Notes: generated from the letters alone by a model not told the origin. 64,000 bases of DNA from Blautia sp900556555 (GCA_964250615.1 CAXUGM010000004.1), one strand, 5' to 3'. Shown: positions 8,250 through 16,704, counted from the first letter of the stretch. A program made the numbers and translations.

Positions 8250-9419
8250 TTAACCTCTTGTTTTCTTTAATAACTGATTAATCTTAGATGTGGTACTGCG
8301 TACTTTTTCTACAGATAAATCATGATTCAGAATATCCATAATGCTGGCCAGATATTTACTCATATCTGCTTCCAGATAATATGGGCGGGTCAGTAATTCA
8401 GGATTTCTATAGTTTAAGTTTGTGGTGATGACACGGTGGATATAGCCTTTTTCATAGTATTCATCAAACTTCTCCAAACCGTCGGTAAACAAGCCAAAAG
8501 TAGTGCAGACAAGGACACGTTTTGCTTTGCGGTCCTTTAATTTCTTTGCTACGTCAAGCATGCTTTCTCCTGAGGAAATCATATCATCAATAACAATAAC
8601 ATCTTTTCCTTCCACGGAATCGCCTAAAAATTCGTGGGCAACGATAGGGTTTCTGCCGTTTACTACGGTAGAATAATCACGGCGTTTATAGAACATACCC
8701 ATATCCACGCCAAGGATATTAGAGAAATAAACAGCTCTCTGCATGGCACCTTCGTCAGGGCTGATGATCATAAGATGCTCATTATCTATTTTGAAATCTT
8801 CTACGGAAGTGCAAAGGGTTTTCAGAAATTGATAAGTAGGCATAAAATTATCAAAGCCGGATAACGGAATAGCATTCTGCATTCTCGGGTCATGTGCATC
8901 AAAAGTAATGATGTTTGATACACCCATGTGAATCAGTTCCTGCAGAGCAAGAGCACAGTCCAGAGATTCTCTTTTGCTGCGTTTGTGCTGGCGGCTTTCG
9001 TACAGGAACGGCATGATTACATTGATCCTGTGAGCTTTTCCAGCCGCAGTGGCAATGATTCGTTTTAAATCCTGATAGTGATCGTCTGGTGACATGTGAT
9101 TCTCATAACCGCACATATTGTATGTAAGGCTATGATTGCATACATCAACCATAACATACATGTCAGTACCTCTGATGGATTCGTTGATGACTCCTTTTGC
9201 CTCTCCTGAGCCAAAACGAGGACAATTGCATTCAATCAAAAAAGTATCTTCAGCGTATCCTCTCAAGTTCAGGCCGGATTGATTGTGAGAGTTTAATTCC
9301 TTTCTGAACTGTACCAGATGTGCATCTACCTGTGAAGCTAACTGGGAGCAGCTTTTTAACGCTGCAATCTTAATCGGAGCTACCGGAATGGATTTTTCCA
9401 GTAAACTGATATTGACCAT
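8250..9419 (-). CDS. prs: Ribose-phosphate pyrophosphokinase, long divergent form
   Basis: This enzyme makes PRPP from ribose-5-phosphate and ATP for nucleotide, His and Trp synthesis. The 389 residues exceed the usual 310-320. The PRPP-binding loop VIVIDDMISSGES, the SPDEGAMQRA block and FGSGEAKGVINESIRGTD are recognisable. Other hallmarks differ: the flexible catalytic loop, normally YxRQDRK, reads YESRQHKRSKRES, and the usual TxDLHxxQIQGFF reads TFDAHDPRMQNAI. The start at 9419 follows GGAGG; upstream in-frame ATGs lack a site. Long forms of this kind are, to my knowledge, common in Lachnospiraceae. Paralogue or altered regulation remains possible. Confidence 0.85.
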   Translation of the reverse strand: MVNISLLEKSIPVAPIKIAALKSCSQLASQVDAHLVQFRKELNSHNQSGLNLRGYAEDTFLIECNCPRFGSGEAKGVINESIRGTDMYVMVDVCNHSLTYNMCGYENHMSPDDHYQDLKRIIATAAGKAHRINVIMPFLYESRQHKRSKRESLDCALALQELIHMGVSNIITFDAHDPRMQNAIPLSGFDNFMPTYQFLKTLCTSVEDFKIDNEHLMIISPDEGAMQRAVYFSNILGVDMGMFYKRRDYSTVVNGRNPIVAHEFLGDSVEGKDVIVIDDMISSGESMLDVAKKLKDRKAKRVLVCTTFGLFTDGLEKFDEYYEKGYIHRVITTNLNYRNPELLTRPYYLEADMSKYLASIMDILNHDLSVEKVRSTTSKINQLLKKTRG

Positions 9420-9472
9420 AATAACCTCCATAATAACGTTTTTTGACATAAAAATACATAAAGTACACATAA

Positions 9473-9502
9473 GTTATAACATTCGACTGATGGGGAAGTC
9501 AA
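9473..9502 (-). promoter_or_regulatory. Promoter of prs
   Basis: On the minus strand TTGACT (9497-9502) and TATAAC (9473-9478) are separated by 18 bases, upstream of the prs start at 9419. Confidence 0.7.
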
Positions 9503-9510
9503 GGAAATTA

Positions 9511-9539
9511 TTGCATTTTTCCTTTAATATTGGTATTAT
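9511..9539 (+). promoter_or_regulatory. Promoter of the DUF512 gene and der
   Basis: TTGCAT (9511-9516), a 17-base spacer and TATTAT (9534-9539) preceded by TGG. It sits 32 bases before the ATG and is divergent from the prs promoter only 9 bases away. Confidence 0.72.
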
Positions 9540-9571
9540 TAAAACTAACGGGCATTTACAGGAGGGATACC

Positions 9572-10954
9572 ATGAAGAATTGCCGACATAAAATCAGCCA
9601 GGTGAAAGAAGGAAGTATTGCCTGGGAAATGGAAATAGAACCAGGAGATGAACTGCTTTCCATCAATGGGGAAACCATTGAGGACGTATTTGATTATCAT
9701 TATCTGGTAAATGATGAATATATAGAACTTTTGATCAGGAAGCCTGATGGGGAAGAGTGGGAACTGGAAATCGAAAAAGATCAAGAAGAGGATCTTGGGC
9801 TGGAGTTTGAGAACAGCCTGATGGATGAATACCGTTCCTGCAGAAATCATTGCGTATTTTGTTTTATTGACCAGATGCCTCCGGGGATGAGAGAAACTCT
9901 TTATTTCAAAGATGATGATTCCAGATTGTCATTCCTGCAGGGGAATTATGTCACACTGACCAATATGAGTGACCATGATATAGACAGAATCATTCATTAC
10001 CATCTGGCACCTATTAATATTTCATTTCAGACAACCAATCCTAAACTGCGCTGTGAAATGCTTCACAACCGTTTTGCAGGGGATATTTTCCCGAAAGTAC
10101 AGAGATTGTATGATGCCGGGATTGAGATGAATGGACAGATTGTTCTTTGTAAAGGGCTCAATGACCAGGAAGAGCTGGAAAGAAGTATTTCGGATCTGAC
10201 AAAGTATCTTCCTTATTTAAGGAGTGTGTCCGTTGTACCAGTAGGATTGAGCAAATACCGGGAGGGATTGTATCCACTTGTTCCATTTACGAAAGAGGAT
10301 GCAGTTCAGGTGATAGATACGATAGAAGCATGGCAGAAAAAGCTTTTCCCACAATACGGGCTTCATTTTGTGCATGCCAGTGATGAATGGTATTTGCTTG
10401 CAGGGAGAGAACTGCCTGAAGAAAGTCGTTATGATGGATATCTGCAGTTGGAAAACGGAGTTGGAATGCTCCGGCTTTTGAGAGAAGAGATTATTGCAGA
10501 ACTGGAAAAGCACAAGGGAGATACCAGAAAAAGGAAAGTTTCTTTTGCCACAGGACGCCTGGCTTATCCATATATTCAGAAGTATTCGGACATGATTCAG
10601 GAAAAATATCCGAATCTGGAAATTATGGGATATGAAATCCGTAATGACTTTTTTGGGGAGCGGATTACTGTTTCCGGGCTTTTGACCGGACAGGATATTC
10701 TGAACCAGCTGGAAGATAAGGATTTGGGAGAATGCCTGCTGCTGCCATGCAATCTGCTGCGCAGCGGCGAAGATGTTTTTCTGGACGATATAAGAGTAAA
10801 CGAGTTAGAAAACAGGTTTCAGATACCAATAAGAATCGTAGAAGAAAATGGTTCAGATTTTGTAACAGCGATTCTTGAAAGGGATGTGGAACCAGCACAT
10901 AAAAGGAGACAAATGTATGAGCAAACCGATTGTAGCAATTGTTGGAAGGCCTAA
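9572..10954 (+). CDS. DUF512 family protein (PDZ plus radical-SAM-like)
   Basis: The 460-residue product begins with a PDZ-like domain (VKEGSIAWEMEIEPGDELLSING). It then has a CRNHCVFCF motif (CxxxCxxC), the usual cysteine pattern that holds the radical-SAM [4Fe-4S] cluster, followed by a TIM-barrel-like region and the DUF512 C-terminal domain with FATGRLAYPY. No function is established for the family. The ATG at 9572 follows AGGAGGG. Its C-terminal 12 codons overlap the start of der in another frame, a conserved neighbourhood in many Firmicutes. Confidence 0.87.
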   Translation: MKNCRHKISQVKEGSIAWEMEIEPGDELLSINGETIEDVFDYHYLVNDEYIELLIRKPDGEEWELEIEKDQEEDLGLEFENSLMDEYRSCRNHCVFCFIDQMPPGMRETLYFKDDDSRLSFLQGNYVTLTNMSDHDIDRIIHYHLAPINISFQTTNPKLRCEMLHNRFAGDIFPKVQRLYDAGIEMNGQIVLCKGLNDQEELERSISDLTKYLPYLRSVSVVPVGLSKYREGLYPLVPFTKEDAVQVIDTIEAWQKKLFPQYGLHFVHASDEWYLLAGRELPEESRYDGYLQLENGVGMLRLLREEIIAELEKHKGDTRKRKVSFATGRLAYPYIQKYSDMIQEKYPNLEIMGYEIRNDFFGERITVSGLLTGQDILNQLEDKDLGECLLLPCNLLRSGEDVFLDDIRVNELENRFQIPIRIVEENGSDFVTAILERDVEPAHKRRQMYEQTDCSNCWKA

Positions 10955-12245
10955 TGTAGGAAAATCAACACTTTTTAATGTACTTGCAGGAGAGAAGATT
11001 TCTATTGTAAAGGATACCCCGGGTGTGACAAGAGACCGTATTTATGCGGAGGTGACCTGGCTGGATAAAACCTTTACCATGATTGATACTGGTGGTATTG
11101 AACCGGAAAGCAAAGATATCATTCTTTCACAGATGAGAGAGCAGGCACAAATTGCCATTGATACTGCAGATGTGATTGTTTTTATGACAGATGTGAAACA
11201 GGGGCTGGTAGATGCGGATTCGAAGGTTGCAGATATGCTCAGAAGAAGCAATAAGCCGGTTGTTCTGGTAGTAAATAAGGTAGATAGTTTCCAGAAATAT
11301 ATGCTGGATACGTATGAATTTTATAATCTTGGCATTGGGGAGCCAGTTCCGATTTCTGCCGCTTCTATGCTGGGGCTTGGAGACATGCTGGACAAAGTAA
11401 TCGAACATTTTCCTCAGCACGAAGCAGAAGAAGAGGAAGATGATATTCCTAAGGTTGCTCTTGTGGGAAAACCGAATGTAGGGAAATCTTCTCTGATCAA
11501 TAAGATTTTGGGAGAAGACCGTGTCATTGTATCTGATATCGCAGGTACCACCAGAGATGCCATTGATACAAAGGTGGTTTATAAAGGAAGAGAATATACT
11601 TTTATTGATACAGCGGGTCTTCGCAGGAAAAATAAGATTAAAGAGGAATTGGAGCGTTACAGTATTATCCGTACTGTAACAGCAGTAGAGCGTGCCGATG
11701 TGGTGGTCATGATGATTGATGCTACAGAGGGTGTTACAGAGCAGGATGCAAAAATCGCAGGTATTGCCCATGACAGAGGAAAGGGAATTGTCATTGCGGT
11801 GAATAAATGGGATGCAATTGAAAAAAATGACAAAACCATTTATAAATTTACAAATAAAATCCGTGAAACACTTGCTTATATGCCATATGCAGAGATTATG
11901 TTTATTTCTGCTGAGACAGGACAGAGAATTCCGAAATTGTTTGAGACAATAGACATGGTGCTGGAAAATCAGACCCTGCGTATTCAGACAGGTGTGCTGA
12001 ATGAAATTATTTCAGAGGCGATTGCCATGCAGCAGCCGCCTACGGATAAAGGAAAACGCCTGAAGATTTTCTATACCACACAGGTGTCTGTAAAACCGCC
12101 TACCTTTGTTATTTTTGTAAATGACAAAGAACTGATGCATTTTTCATATGTGCGTTATCTGGAAAATAAAATCAGAGAGGCGTTTGGATTCAAAGGAACT
12201 TCCCTGAAATTTATTGTCAGGGAAAGGAAAGAAGGGGAAAAATAA
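10917..12245 (+). CDS. der: Ribosome biogenesis GTPase Der (EngA)
   Basis: Der carries two tandem GTPase domains needed for 50S assembly. The 442 residues include GRPNVGKSTLFN with DTPGVTRD in the first domain and GKPNVGKSSLIN with DTAGLRRK in the second, then a KH-like C-terminal domain. The start at 10917 (MSKPIVAIVG) follows AAAGGAGA and overlaps the preceding gene by 38 bases. An ATG-rich extension to 10875 lies inside that gene and was rejected. Confidence 0.97.
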   Translation: MSKPIVAIVGRPNVGKSTLFNVLAGEKISIVKDTPGVTRDRIYAEVTWLDKTFTMIDTGGIEPESKDIILSQMREQAQIAIDTADVIVFMTDVKQGLVDADSKVADMLRRSNKPVVLVVNKVDSFQKYMLDTYEFYNLGIGEPVPISAASMLGLGDMLDKVIEHFPQHEAEEEEDDIPKVALVGKPNVGKSSLINKILGEDRVIVSDIAGTTRDAIDTKVVYKGREYTFIDTAGLRRKNKIKEELERYSIIRTVTAVERADVVVMMIDATEGVTEQDAKIAGIAHDRGKGIVIAVNKWDAIEKNDKTIYKFTNKIRETLAYMPYAEIMFISAETGQRIPKLFETIDMVLENQTLRIQTGVLNEIISEAIAMQQPPTDKGKRLKIFYTTQVSVKPPTFVIFVNDKELMHFSYVRYLENKIREAFGFKGTSLKFIVRERKEGEK

Positions 12246-12247
12246 TC

Positions 12248-12892
12248 ATGTTACCACGTATCATCTGTCTGGCAGTAGGCTATGCATGCGGACTGTTTCA
12301 GACTTCCTATATCTATGGAAAGAAAAGAGGAATTGATATCCGGGAGCACGGCAGTGGAAATGCGGGAACTACCAATGCCCTGCGGACTTTAGGGAAAAAA
12401 GCAGGAGCCCTGACGCTTCTTGGGGATTGCCTGAAATGCGTAGTTGCAGTTGTCATTGCAAGACTCCTCTTTGGTACACACCAGGGAACTGATCTTTTGG
12501 CATTAGAATTATATGCTGGTGCAGGATGTGTCCTTGGGCATAATTTTCCATTTTATTTAAAGTTTAAAGGTGGTAAAGGGGTGGCTGCTTCCGTAGGGCT
12601 GCTTCTGGCTTTTGATATCAGGATTTTTCCGATTTGTGCCGTATTATTTTTTGGAACATTTTTCCTGACTCATTATGTATCGCTTAGTTCCCTGCTGGCA
12701 TATCTTGGATTTTTTGTATCTATTCTGATCTTTGGTCAGACAGGGATGCTGGATTGTACACAGCCGGTTCTCTTTGAGGTTTATGTTCTTTCGGCAGCCC
12801 TTACAGTATTGGCATACTGGAGGCACAGACAGAATATTGTGCGTCTGATACATGGAAACGAAAATAAGATATTTCTGGGGAAAAAGAGGTAA
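12248..12892 (+). CDS. plsY: Glycerol-3-phosphate acyltransferase PlsY
   Basis: PlsY uses acyl-phosphate to acylate glycerol-3-phosphate, the first step of phospholipid synthesis at the membrane. The 214-residue polytopic protein contains the three loops of the family: SGNAGTTNALRTLGKKAG, then GHNFPFYLKFKGGKGVA, with a C-terminal segment ending in RHRQNIVRLIHGNE. It begins two bases after der and is followed five bases later by gpsA, which makes its substrate. Confidence 0.95.
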   Translation: MLPRIICLAVGYACGLFQTSYIYGKKRGIDIREHGSGNAGTTNALRTLGKKAGALTLLGDCLKCVVAVVIARLLFGTHQGTDLLALELYAGAGCVLGHNFPFYLKFKGGKGVAASVGLLLAFDIRIFPICAVLFFGTFFLTHYVSLSSLLAYLGFFVSILIFGQTGMLDCTQPVLFEVYVLSAALTVLAYWRHRQNIVRLIHGNENKIFLGKKR

Positions 12893-12897
12893 AGAAA

Positions 12898-13908
12898 ATG
12901 GCAAAGGTAAGTGTAATTGGTGCGGGAAGCTGGGGAACTGCCCTGGCAATCCTTCTTACAGGGAATGGCCACGAGACCATACTCTGGTCTCACAGAGAGG
13001 ATCAGGCTTTGGAGCTTTCCCAGACAAGAGAGCACAAAGCTAAACTTCCGCAAGTTAAGCTGCCGGAAAATCTGGAAATTACTGCTGATTTAGAAAAGGC
13101 GGCTGCAGGCAGAGATGTATTGGTACTGGCTGTTCCGTCTGTGGCAGTGAGAGAAACAGCCAAAAAGCTCCGGCCGTATGTGTCTTTTGGACAGCTGATT
13201 GTGAATGTTGCAAAGGGAATTGAAGCCCATACGCTCACAACGTTGACAGATATGATTGAAGAGGAGATGCCAGGTGTACATGCCTGTGTCCTGTCCGGTC
13301 CAAGTCATGCAGAAGAAGTGAGCCGGGGTCTTCCTACTACCTGTGTGGTAGGGGCGAAGGATAAGGCGACAGCAGAGTATCTTCAGAATATATTTATGAG
13401 CCCGGTATTTAGGGTGTATATCAGTCCGGATATTTTAGGAATTGAATTGGGCGGTGCACTGAAAAATGTTATTGCCCTGGCAGCGGGTACTGCAGATGGA
13501 CTTGGTTATGGTGATAATACCAAAGCTGCCCTGATCACCCGGGGAATCACAGAGATTGTCCGTCTGGGAGTTGCTATGGGTGCAAAGGCAGAAACATTTT
13601 ATGGTTTGTCAGGCATTGGGGATTTGATTGTTACCTGTGCCAGCAAACACAGCCGGAATAGAAAAGCCGGATTTCTTATGGGGCAGGGGAGAAGTATGGA
13701 GCAGGCTATGGCGGAAGTGAACATGGTAGTAGAAGGTGTACATTCTGCAAAGGCCGGTTTAGAACTGTCACAGAAATACCAGGTGGAAATGCCAATCATT
13801 GAGCAGGTAAATAAAGTGCTTTTTGATGGAAAAGATCCTGCAGAGGCAGTGAGAGAACTGATGGTCAGAGATAAAAAAATAGAATCCTGGGATAGTTCCT
13901 GGAGTTAA
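12898..13908 (+). CDS. gpsA: Glycerol-3-phosphate dehydrogenase [NAD(P)+]
   Basis: GpsA reduces dihydroxyacetone phosphate to sn-glycerol-3-phosphate for lipid synthesis. The 336 residues open with the Rossmann motif VIGAGSWGTALA. They also contain VNVAKGIE, LSGPSHAEEV, the catalytic-lysine region GALKNVIALAAG, and the GDLIVTCASKHSRNR block. It forms a lipid-precursor pair with plsY, and a long hairpin follows its stop. Confidence 0.97.
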   Translation: MAKVSVIGAGSWGTALAILLTGNGHETILWSHREDQALELSQTREHKAKLPQVKLPENLEITADLEKAAAGRDVLVLAVPSVAVRETAKKLRPYVSFGQLIVNVAKGIEAHTLTTLTDMIEEEMPGVHACVLSGPSHAEEVSRGLPTTCVVGAKDKATAEYLQNIFMSPVFRVYISPDILGIELGGALKNVIALAAGTADGLGYGDNTKAALITRGITEIVRLGVAMGAKAETFYGLSGIGDLIVTCASKHSRNRKAGFLMGQGRSMEQAMAEVNMVVEGVHSAKAGLELSQKYQVEMPIIEQVNKVLFDGKDPAEAVRELMVRDKKIESWDSSWS

Positions 13909-13920
13909 AGAATGTGAAAT

Positions 13921-13968
13921 AACAGTGGCAGTATCTTTCGCTTTATGTAGAAAGATACTGCCACTGTT
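13921..13968. terminator. Long hairpin between gpsA and aldo/keto reductase
   Basis: A perfect 19-bp inverted repeat (13921-13939 and 13950-13968) with a 10-base loop lies between two convergent genes. Neither side has a strong T-run, so it may act by stem stability or as an RNA 3' stabiliser. Confidence 0.75.
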
Positions 13969-13982
13969 GTTGTAGGTCGGAA

Positions 13983-14822
13983 TTACTTTGTGGTATAAGG
14001 AATCATATCTTCAGGGATTCCTGTGATACGCTGCTGGATATCCATAGCTGTAATGGCAGCCATTTCTTCTTCAGTGAGCGTAAAATCGAAAATCTGGCTA
14101 TTTTCTTCAATACGTTCTTTATGTACGGATTTTGGAATGACAGAAATTCCCTGCTGGATCAGCCAGCGAAGTCCTACCTGTGCCGGTGTCTTTTGATGAC
14201 ACTTGCCGATTTCGGTCATAAGCGGACTGTTCAAATAAGCTCCTCTTGCCAGTGGTGCATAAGCCTGAACAGCAATATGGTGTTCTTTGCAGTAAGCAAG
14301 AAGCTTGGGATGATTGAAAAGCGGGTGAAATTCTACCTGGTTCACTGCAGGGATAATATCGGTAGACTCTTTTAAGGTTTCTAAATCCTGAACAGAAAAA
14401 TTGGAAACACCGATAGATTTAATCAATCCCTGCGCCTGAAGTTTCTCCATGGCTCTCCAGGTGTCACAAAAGCAGCCAGGTACAGGCCAGTGTATTAAAT
14501 ACAAATCCAGATAATCAAGTCCAAGCCGCTCCAGGCTTCTGTTAAAACTGTCTTCAATGTCGCCTATACGCTGTGCTGTATTCCATAATTTTGTAGTGAT
14601 GAAAATTTGATCTCTTGGAATTCCCAAGGACTTCAGTGCTTTTCCGACGCCTGTTTCGTTTTTATAAAATGAAGCAGTGTCTATTAAATGATAACCAGAG
14701 GAAAAAGAGTCCCCTATTGCCTGTTTTAATTCCGCATCATCTGTAGCTTTATAAACGCCAAGCCCTAACAGAGGCATTTCTCTTGTGTCGTTTAGTGGAA
14801 TTACATATTCGCCAAAAGACAT
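13983..14822 (-). CDS. Aldo/keto reductase
   Basis: The 279-residue NADPH-type oxidoreductase has the complete catalytic tetrad: Asp48 (LIDTA), Tyr53 (SFY), Lys78 (TTKLW) and His111 (LIHWP). It also has IGVSNF, NQVEFHP and the cofactor motif VIPKSVHKERIEEN. It probably reduces small aldehydes or ketones; the substrate cannot be told. The start at 14822 follows GGAGGG. A longer frame upstream lies in A+T-rich leader DNA and was rejected. Confidence 0.92.
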   Translation of the reverse strand: MSFGEYVIPLNDTREMPLLGLGVYKATDDAELKQAIGDSFSSGYHLIDTASFYKNETGVGKALKSLGIPRDQIFITTKLWNTAQRIGDIEDSFNRSLERLGLDYLDLYLIHWPVPGCFCDTWRAMEKLQAQGLIKSIGVSNFSVQDLETLKESTDIIPAVNQVEFHPLFNHPKLLAYCKEHHIAVQAYAPLARGAYLNSPLMTEIGKCHQKTPAQVGLRWLIQQGISVIPKSVHKERIEENSQIFDFTLTEEEMAAITAMDIQQRITGIPEDMIPYTTK

Positions 14823-14851
14823 AAAATTACCCTCCTTAATATGTCCTGATA

Positions 14852-14860
14852 AGTATAGCA
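14852..14860 (-). promoter_or_regulatory. Extended -10 promoter of the aldo/keto reductase
   Basis: On the minus strand TGC is followed by TATACT (14852-14857), an extended -10. The -35 position (TAACAT) is poor. Confidence 0.5.
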
Positions 14861-14874
14861 CAAAAATATAAAAA

Positions 14875-15165
14875 ATGTTAGTCAAAATTATTAAATATAT
14901 AATTTGTATAGGATTTCTAATAAAAATTTTGTTTAAAAATATACAGAGTAAATTTGGAAATGGTGTTTTTGCGATTTTGCACAAAAAAACGGATAAAATT
15001 CCAGGAAAAGTATTTCAAATAATAATTTCGCAAGGTAAATTAATAATGTGCAAAAGCAACAAAGAAACAAAAATAAAGAAGAGATTTATTGAAAATATTC
15101 ACGGAATGGACAAGGAAAAATACATAAAATATCTTGATAAAAGCATGAAAACCATGTATAATTAA
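14875..15165 (+). CDS. Possible small A+T-rich gene, unrecognised
   Basis: The 410-base gap between the aldo/keto reductase and the His-rich gene is about 77% A+T, unlike its surroundings. A 96-codon frame stays open through it. The translation has a hydrophobic N-terminus (MLVKIIKYIICIGFLIKIL) and a basic C-terminus. At this composition a stop would be expected about every 11 codons, so the open frame is longer than chance suggests. No good ribosome site precedes the first ATG, no family was recognised, and it overlaps the reductase promoter region. It may be a decayed or foreign gene. Confidence 0.3.
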   Translation: MLVKIIKYIICIGFLIKILFKNIQSKFGNGVFAILHKKTDKIPGKVFQIIISQGKLIMCKSNKETKIKKRFIENIHGMDKEKYIKYLDKSMKTMYN

Positions 15166-15232
15166 GATAATTGATAAATTATTGTCATTCATTGTGCTCA
15201 AATATCTATACGGGCAAGGAAAGGATGGAAAT

Positions 15233-15559
15233 ATGCATTTAATTAAAGATGAAAATGGAAATGTGATTCCTCACGGAGGGGAAGGTCATCATCACGACCA
15301 TGACCACGGTCATGAACATTGTCATGCGTGCGGTGATGGCTGTGAAAAGAACTGCACAGACGAAGTTGTGGCACTGCTGAATTATATGCTTTCTCATAAT
15401 CAGCATCATGCTGAGGAATTAGACCAGATGGCTGAAAACCTGACAAAACTTGGTATGGAAGATGCGGCAAAAACGATCAAAGAAGGCGTAGCTGACTTCC
15501 AGAAAGGAAATATGCGTCTTGGTTTAGCACTGACACTGGTAAAAGAACATTTAAAATAG
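15233..15559 (+). CDS. His-rich (probable nickel-binding) protein next to CooT/CooC
   Basis: The 108-residue protein has a His/Cys-rich stretch at about 19-41 (HHHDHDHGHEHCHACGDGC, ending in a further Cys) and then a helical C-terminal half. Such stretches bind nickel or other soft divalent metals. It is followed by cooT and cooC and then by CO dehydrogenase, so a role in nickel storage or delivery, analogous to CooJ of Rhodospirillum, is inferred. No homology to CooJ is claimed. The ATG at 15233 follows AAGGATGG; a longer frame from 15182 has no ribosome site. Confidence 0.75.
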   Translation: MHLIKDENGNVIPHGGEGHHHDHDHGHEHCHACGDGCEKNCTDEVVALLNYMLSHNQHHAEELDQMAENLTKLGMEDAAKTIKEGVADFQKGNMRLGLALTLVKEHLK

Positions 15560-15581
15560 GCTTGTGAAGGAGGCTTGAATT

Positions 15582-15764
15582 ATGTGTCTTGCAACAGTAC
15601 AGAAAGATAGTGACAACACCGTGATTTGTAAGATGGTAAGCCGTATTGATGTGGATGGGAATCAGGTGATACTCAGAGACATCATGGGCGAAACAAAAGT
15701 AATTGAAGGCAAAATCCTGATGGTTGATCTTGCAAATAGTATTGTGAAGCTGGATTGTGAATAA
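15582..15764 (+). CDS. cooT: CooT family nickel-binding protein
   Basis: The 60-residue protein begins MCLATV, and Cys2 is the nickel ligand known from characterised CooT. It has the small beta-barrel pattern of that family (LRDIMGETKVIEGKILMVDL, shown in part). CooT takes part in nickel delivery to carbon monoxide dehydrogenase. It starts 22 bases after the His-rich gene behind an AAGGAGG site and precedes cooC, so all three probably share a transcript. Confidence 0.9.
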   Translation: MCLATVQKDSDNTVICKMVSRIDVDGNQVILRDIMGETKVIEGKILMVDLANSIVKLDCE

Positions 15765-15803
15765 GATTTTAAAGGCAGACGCCTTAAAATAAAAATGAGA
15801 GTG

Positions 15804-15871
15804 ATATGCGAAGGCAGGGGGTGGTTTCGCATATGCAGGGCTTTGCCGGAAGAAGAAACCGGCATATGCAG
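15804..15871 (+). other. Structured spacer with direct repeats upstream of cooC1
   Basis: The 157-base cooT-cooC1 gap holds a 9-bp hairpin (ATATGCGAA 15804-15812 with TTCGCATAT 15826-15834). A 6-bp GC hairpin follows (TGCCGG 15844-15849 with CCGGCA 15859-15864). The 10-mer GCATATGCAG occurs twice (15829-15838 and 15862-15871), 33 bases apart, each time followed by a CTTTGC element. No known riboswitch was recognised. Confidence 0.5.
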
Positions 15872-15921
15872 CTTTGCAGATTGTATTGGGAAAGAAATTA
15901 GATGATTAGGAGGTGCCCTTT

Positions 15922-16692
15922 ATGGCACATGTAATTGCAGTCGCTGGAAAAGGCGGCGTAGGAAAGACAACACTGACTGGATTGATCATTCAGTATCTTG
16001 GTGAAAAGGGCAAGGGTCCTATTCTTGCGGTTGACGCAGATGCAAACTCAAATTTGAATGAAGTGCTGGGTGTGAAGGTAGAATCCACACTGGGCGAGGT
16101 CCGTGAGGAGGTTGCCAGAGCTGAAATGGCGAAGGACAGTCCGATTCCGGCCGGAATGACCAAGGCTGATTATATGGAATTTAAGTTTGATGATGCTTTG
16201 GCAGAAGATGATGATTTTGACCTTCTGGTTATGGGGCGTACTCAGGGAAAAGGCTGTTATTGTTTTGTGAATGGTCTTTTACAGGCACAGCTCCAGAGAC
16301 TGGAGAAAAATTATCCGTATATTATTGTAGACAATGAAGCTGGTATGGAACATATCAGCCGTGGCGTGCTTCCGAGCATGCAGACAGCGATTCTTGTCAG
16401 TGACTGTTCCAGAAGAGGAGTTCAGGCAGTTGGCAGGATTGCAGAACTGATCAAGGAATGCGATATGCATCCTCAGAAAGTTGGCTTGATTATCAACCGT
16501 GCTCCGGGTGGAGTGCTGAACCAGGGAACCAAGGAAGAAATTGAAAAGCAGGGTCTTCATCTTCTTGGGGTAGTGCCTCAGGATGAGACTGTTTTTGAAT
16601 ATGACTGTGAGGGAAGACCAACAGTACAGCTTCCGGAAGATTCACCGGTGAAAAAAGCAATCCGTGAGATTGTAGATAATTTAGGCTTATAA
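15922..16692 (+). CDS. cooC: CODH nickel-insertion ATPase CooC (first copy)
   Basis: CooC is a dimeric MinD-type ATPase that inserts nickel into the C-cluster of CO dehydrogenase. The 256 residues start with a deviant Walker A (GKGGVGKTT, residues 9-17) and have DADANSNL. The metal-binding CxC pair is Cys112/Cys114 (GCYCF). The ATG at 15922 follows AGGAGG; a GTG at 15913 overlaps that site and was rejected. It lies between cooT and acsA and differs clearly from the second copy at 18827. Confidence 0.95.
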   Translation: MAHVIAVAGKGGVGKTTLTGLIIQYLGEKGKGPILAVDADANSNLNEVLGVKVESTLGEVREEVARAEMAKDSPIPAGMTKADYMEFKFDDALAEDDDFDLLVMGRTQGKGCYCFVNGLLQAQLQRLEKNYPYIIVDNEAGMEHISRGVLPSMQTAILVSDCSRRGVQAVGRIAELIKECDMHPQKVGLIINRAPGGVLNQGTKEEIEKQGLHLLGVVPQDETVFEYDCEGRPTVQLPEDSPVKKAIREIVDNLGL

Positions 16693-16704
16693 AGCGTAAG
16701 CTTT

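Noticed and set aside
15182..15232. N-terminal extension of the His-rich protein
   Set aside because: No ribosome site upstream of 15182, whereas AAGGATGG stands before the ATG at 15233.
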